Below are positions 58,624-64,000 of a DNA stretch of 64,000 nt, one piece after another. Every line of letters starts with the position of its first letter. The stretch's first letter is position 1. The translations under genes and the position numbers were made by a program. The notes below the pieces were generated by a model, which worked only from the letters and a program-made list of their open reading frames with translations, ran no database searches and had not been told where the DNA came from. This DNA is from Paracyclopina nana (taxonomy: Eukaryota > Arthropoda > Copepoda > Cyclopoida > Cyclopettidae), in assembly GCA_019096065.1 (NCBI GenBank), contig JAGUCH010000003.1, positions 7,626,001-7,690,000 on the forward strand. Direction: 5' to 3'.

Positions 58624-61600
58624 TTAGACAGCTGTGGAAGGCACTTCTCGTCTGGCTGCGCTCCCTGGTCTGCTGTTCTGATTGTCTAATTTGTGGTTGG
58701 ACATGCGACCAGGAACTAGCTTGCCTCGCTGTGAGGGCAAGCCTAAAGGCTGCTGCTGTTGGGGTGTGACAGGCCTACTCGTTTTGAGGGGCGGGGTGAC
58801 AGGCCTGCCTGAACTGCTGTCAGAGCTGTCATTGATGCGTGCACTGCGAGTACTCGTGTACCCACTGGAGCTCCAGTGTGGCGAATCCATGGCCTTGGGG
58901 TTTTGGGGCTGAAATCCTAGAGAGTCTGTGCTCATATTGCGAAGAAAGCCATTGCTTTGAGACATTTGTAAGTGTTGATTTGGGGGTGGCATCATTGTGG
59001 TCATGGGCGGCAAAGGTGGAGGCTGTTGAGGCATGGGGGAAGGAGCTGCCATCATATGGGGAGCAGGTGAAGGTGCTCCTACCATGGAAGGTGCAGGTGG
59101 AAGCGGATGCGCAGGGGGATATCCCATAACTTGTCCTGCTGAAATGAGCCCAGAAGAGGTCATAACATACGGAGGGCCACCGTTTGCAGCCATCAATAAT
59201 GGCTGGGTGCTGACACTGCTTTGCAATGTGCTCATTCCATTCATTAAAGGGTCCATTGCTGATGAGGCTCGTTGTTGTGGCTCAGCTACATGCTCCAGAT
59301 GTTTATTGTGGCTGATGTGACTGCCAATGGCGCTGAAATTGTCCATCTGGTGCATCCCCAAAGTGCTTGGATACTCTTTTAGGGATCCTCCAGCATCGAG
59401 ATAACGGTCAACAGATTGCCTGCAACCGCAATTGGAGTACACCGATTACTTTTCATGTAAGCAGTAATAGACAGAATACAATTATCCTTACATACATTGT
59501 ATGACAACACAAGTCTTATACACACCGTTTAAGCAAATCTTCTGCCTCAGCCAAAAAAAGCATTTCTTTTTTATATGGAGCTAATTGAATTGGCCCTGTG
59601 TGTGCACTTTTTGTTATCATCTTTGCTCTGCAACTTCGCAGTTTTTGCATTTCTACTACGTGCGCTGTAGTTTTCAGTGCAGTAGGTCATAAAGTTCTGT
59701 AGTCGCAAGAAAGCCATTGTTATTCAGTGAGGCTAGTGTATCTATATAGTGCGTTTATCTCATCAATTTAGGCTGCGAATAAATTCGATTTTCTCGCGGT
59801 AACAGCCTCATTTGCCAAGCGGCCAAGTAAATCAACCATGCCTAGAACATAGTGAGCATACTTTTTCGCTTGCCTTGCAACTTTACCTTTTAGCATTTCT
59901 CCACAGAAGGCAGCAAACAACGACCAAAACACATAGCAGTAAACAAACTGAGGACATTGACCAGAATGCGATCTGCAGGGGCGAATCAGGCTCCCACCAA
60001 AACTGGAAAAAGGATGCAAAAGTCCTATTTTTAGCACGGCCAGCTCTCAAGCCTTTTTGAAAGTACGCCTATATACCTCTGTTGTTGGGGGATACGTCGG
60101 AGTCATGTATCCAATTACAGTTGGCAAGTATTCGGTCCAAAATGCACACTCCCTTTGGCGATAATTCCACAATGTCGTGGAATTCTCGGTTGTGTTGACT
60201 GCCAAAAATTCGAGGATTTCGCCTTGCTTTGCCATATCCCAATGAACGCCCAGGATGTTCTTCGGAGTTGGGTTTCTGCAATTGGATCAGCAAAAAGTTT
60301 TTACCCTTGATTCCATCAGGAAACTTGGCTAATGCAATTCAGACGCAGGAGACCCGCACGTATTTCAATATGGACTACTTACCCATACCACGAAAAGTTG
60401 GCAAATGCATAGATGAAAAATTCACTCATGTTGCGGTCCCCTTCAGTCCAAAGATGCCTGCTTACCTAGCATTGAATGATGTTGGGAAATTGAGATGTAT
60501 TGAGCAATATGGTATAGTGTTACTCACTTGTTGGTCCTCTGAAAAATATACAGGATCCATGAAAGGAGCACCTGACAAGAAGTAGTGCTCCAGATTATGA
60601 GTAATTTGACGCCACCAAGGCAACTTCAGAGCTTCTACGGTGGTATTTTGTACGTACACATACGTATCCACGCGATTCCGTATCAACGTTTTGACAATGG
60701 CGTCTTGAGGGGCTCGGTAGAAGTAATCCGAGTAGAACTAAACATAAAAAAGTTATAAAATTGTCTCAACTGCTACCTCCATTTAAGAGACGTAAAAACT
60801 TTTTGCCAAAATACCAAACGTAACGTAGGCTTTTTCCTTTTATAGTATTGCTCGCATTTCCCAGATGGGATTCGAGAAGCCCGCTTTTACTCTCAGCATG
60901 TTGTTTAGTTCCAAGAAGCATTTCCCTTTTTTGCATCGCAATAATATTACTTACGTTGATGAACTCCTCACGAATGTGGGAGATGTTGTTCGGATCAGGA
61001 TAGTAAGTGTACATGTACTTGATCGCACCGAATATCCCCTCTGGATTGAGCGTGTAATTGTACTGCCAAATGTGATTTCTGACCATCGTGTCAAAAAAGT
61101 CCCAACCAATGTTGTAATTAGGGGCCAGGGACTTGTTATTGTCTGAAAAATATGAGGTTGCCTTTAACTGAATTATTGAGCTTTTCACGGGCTTACATAT
61201 CATGTAAGCAGCGTCATCCCTCGCCACTCCGCTCAAGTATTGCAGTTTCGGGTTGTACTGTTGGTTCTCATACGCAACATCCACTCTTTCAGGCAGTGCC
61301 ACAAAATCGTCCGAAGTCCATTCTTCAAACCATTCGTCTTCGGGGACAGAGATGTTTTTCTGCAACAAGAGTAGTATGAAATACTATATTTGTGCGGCTT
61401 ATTTCGGCTTTCTACCTGCACGACCGGAGCCCAAGGCCACGTGCCTATTTCTGGCTTGAACTCGACATTGGTGAGCTCTGCAAAGGACCGACCTCGACGG
61501 ATGCAATCGACCAGTTTCCACGAATTATCAATTGTGCAGCCAATGCGTTCGCCGTAAACCAAGGATGTATTCATTGCTCGGAATTTGTCGTTGATTGAAG

Positions 61601-63914
61601 CCCAGTCGGCGAGCGGACTGCCAGAAATGGCAATAACTCGTCGCACCATGGACCGCGTTCTTGGCATGATGGCCAAAAGGCCAGCACTGGCGGCTCCCAC
61701 TCCAGGGCCAAAGCTGTAATGAAGACCATGGCTTACACAGTGTAAATAGCATGAGGCCAAAGCTCAAAATCCGAGTAATCACGCGCTGTCACCGAAATGT
61801 GTCAGAAAGACCGGATTTTTGTACTTTGTACGGGCAACTCATCTTTGGATAATTACAATATGCGCAGCTATTCTCATAATTGCATGTGCTTACACAGTGA
61901 TCCGATCCCTATCTCCTTGGAAGGCAATCACGTTGTCATACACCCATTTGAGGGCCATGGCTTGATCGAGCAGCCCATAATTCCCCGGGGCATGGTGATC
62001 GCCCGTTGACAAAAATCCCAAAGCTCCCAATCTATAGTTGATGGTGACAACAACGACTTGTCCATTTGCTGCCAGTTGATGGCCGGGGAACTCATTTCCA
62101 GAGCCATAAGCGAATTCGCCATCATGGATGTAGAACATGACGGGGAACTTTTGCCCTTGCCCGCTCTCGATGGAGGGCGTGTAGACATTCAGGTATAAGC
62201 AATCTTCATCCATATGAGGTGCATTTTTGGTGGCACCCACAAATCTCACTGGTTGTGGACACACAGGAGCCCAATCGACAGCATCGTAGCTTTGCCAGCC
62301 TCGGTGAGGCCGCGGAGGCTGCAACAGCATAAAGTTTTTTGCATTTCACATTTCGACGACTTTAAGGTTGCAAGAAAAAGTAACACATAATGTAGCTTTC
62401 TCATAGTTTTGTGCATATATAACTCACCATGAGACGCGCTTCTCCGGTCGGGGGTTGAGCATAGGGAATGCCCAGAAATACCGACACCCGGAATTTCACC
62501 TTGTCCACATTAGCTACCCCAGGCCTATCAAATTCAGGCACTCTTGGCCCATCGTAGAGGTACACGTAGAAACCGTTCACTCGCCCGTAATTTGTGTTCA
62601 CGGTGACATCTCGTGGCAGGTTCTCGCAGCCAGGCCGACATTCACCTTGGAGCTCTGGTAGCCAGCCACCCAGTATGCCAGGCACTGGAAGGTCATCAGG
62701 GTCCCATCTGGGGTCGTAATTGGGATCACGAATACGGTCTCGCTGACGGTCGGGGAAACGCTCGTAGTAACGGTATTTCGAGTCGTAACGGTCCTGCGGA
62801 AGCCGCTGTCGATTATTGTTGTACTTGGGTACATTCCTTGGGTCTTGATAGCGAGGATCCGAGAACCTGGGGTCGTTTTCAGGGTCGTAGCTTCCAGGAA
62901 TGCTATGATACCGTGGGTCGTAACGGTTCCCATAACGGTCCTGAATATTTGGGTTTTCCCTGGAGAAAAAAAGTATATCGCACTTGAGTGTTTGGATGAT
63001 AAGTGAGAGCCATTTTTCAATGTCAAGCTCATAGTTGGCATATCCGACAGTGCGTGATTCCCCCTTTGTCACACATGAAAAAATTCACAGATTCACTCTG
63101 GCAAAAGTTGGGAGATTTTTGCTAAGCTCTTCTTGAGCTTCTTCAAAATTGCAGCAGCAGAACTACCATATATTCGTACTGCAGAAATTCTAAACGAAAT
63201 TCTCAGGAAAATAATGTAGCTTCTGGCAAACATAAGGGGTCGAAAAAAAGACAGCAATTTCAAAGTTCTGGGTTAAACTGAAAGCTAATTAGCTAAACTT
63301 TAGCCTTACTTGTATGGTTTCCCATTGACGAAGCGAACTTGATCCGATTGTTCGCGCGTTTGTGCAATCCGATATCGGTTGGGATCATCGAATGGAGACC
63401 GAGTGGGCTTTTCACCCGGACGAACGGTTGTCTCCGAGGTCACAATGGGTGCCACTGTGGTCGTTCTTCTGGTTATGATCACATTGCTTCTACTATTGTT
63501 CACTGTAGGGTACGGGTCATATGCGAAAGACACTGGGGGCTTTTCAAGCGGTGATTGCGGTTGCTGTTGGGGAAACTGATTATCCGGTTTGGACTGTGGC
63601 GTTTCCTGGAAGACGTTTCCCGGATTCCGGAAAGCAGAGCCGGGATCAAAGTTTGCAGAGTAGCTCGTGCTTCGATCTGGATATCGCCTGCGAGTCGACT
63701 CAATCTTCTGCTGCTGGTTCATCAAGTCTGCGTTTGTTTGAGATGACGGATCGCTAATTGTCCCGAGCCCCTGGCCTAGTTCTGGCGCCAGGTACGGGTT
63801 GTCCTCTTGATTCGATTGACATTTGGCAGGGATCGAATTGGCCACCAGGAGCAAAAATACCAAAGACAAATAGAGTTGCGAGGAGCAGAGAGCTTGCTTG
63901 GATTTTCTTCTCAT
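58624..63914 (-). CDS. Gli: Gliotactin, tricellular septate-junction adhesion protein
   Basis: Eleven exons: 63914-63310, 62959-62428, 62318-61894, 61713-61416, 61359-61197, 61142-60955, 60737-60528, 60465-60383, 60275-60077, 60002-59887, 59419-58624; 1,204 residues. Signal peptide (LYLSLVFLLLVANSIPAKC), then a low-complexity region of DPRY-type repeats, then PGILGGW and a cholinesterase-like ectodomain following Drosophila gliotactin block by block: VFLGIPYAQPPTGE, MDEDCLYLNVYTP, VTINYRLGALGFLSTGD, YYPDPNN, FLSGAPFMDP, ECAFWTEYLPTVIG. The nucleophile elbow reads GPGVG rather than GESAG, so it is an adhesion protein, not an enzyme. One membrane helix (about 913-933) precedes a 265-residue Pro/Gln-rich tail ending STAV, a class I PDZ ligand like the fly TSV end. 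The Drosophila protein sits at tricellular corners with Discs large. Confidence 0.97.
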
Positions 63915-64000
63915 AGTTAGATGTGTCGGCCCGAAAAAGTTACATTTGGGAACGTTTCGTCATCCACAGACCTGAATTAGGGAAAATCAACATTTCTTTG
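63915..64000. other. Upstream edge of gliotactin
   Basis: 86 bases before the gliotactin ATG, likely 5' UTR. A minus-strand CAG near 63972 could be a splice acceptor for an upstream non-coding exon; not provable here. Confidence 0.3.

Overview
The window is nuclear DNA of an animal, almost certainly an arthropod. It has intron-rich host genes with GT/AG introns (many only 55-150 bp), AT-rich intergenic DNA, small TA-flanked hairpin transposons and one long env-bearing Ty3/Gypsy element. The strongest lineage marker is a full gliotactin gene, an arthropod tricellular-junction protein. Tandem genes separated by only 6-76 bp suggest a lineage that tolerates polycistronic or extremely compact gene clusters. 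A crustacean or other non-insect arthropod is my guess; the species cannot be told from sequence alone.

Layout. About 5.2-19.0 kb (+) holds the 3' part of a large gene (18 exons seen) for a scaffold protein with a long disordered N-terminal region, one PDZ domain and two PH domains; its 5' exons were not found. It meets ERMARD tail to tail at 19.1 kb. From 24.2 back to 19.2 kb (-) lie four genes head to tail: DNAAF10 (WDR92), a 70-residue protein resembling the start of BAP18, ERCC1, and single-exon ERMARD. Upstream, 27.5-24.9 kb (-), is a divergent VPS4-type AAA protein whose Walker A survives while the Walker B Glu, sensor 1 and arginine fingers are changed.

From 29,755 to 39,713 there is one GC-rich Ty3/Gypsy LTR element flanked by TATG duplications, with gag, pol and an env-like region. 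Gag and pol look whole; env looks broken. About 39.7-52.2 kb is gene-poor and contains a 1.1-kb inverted-repeat element built around 10-bp tandem repeats.

The right end is gene-dense: a tetraspanin (52.3-56.3 kb, +), the actin maturation protease ACTMAP (57.2-58.4 kb, +) and gliotactin (63.9-58.6 kb, -). ERCC1 acts in DNA repair, DNAAF10 in dynein-arm assembly, ACTMAP in actin processing and gliotactin in septate junctions, so neighbours share no obvious pathway. Exon boundaries were worked out by hand from splice sites and phase matching, and family calls come from remembered protein sequences; no database search was run.
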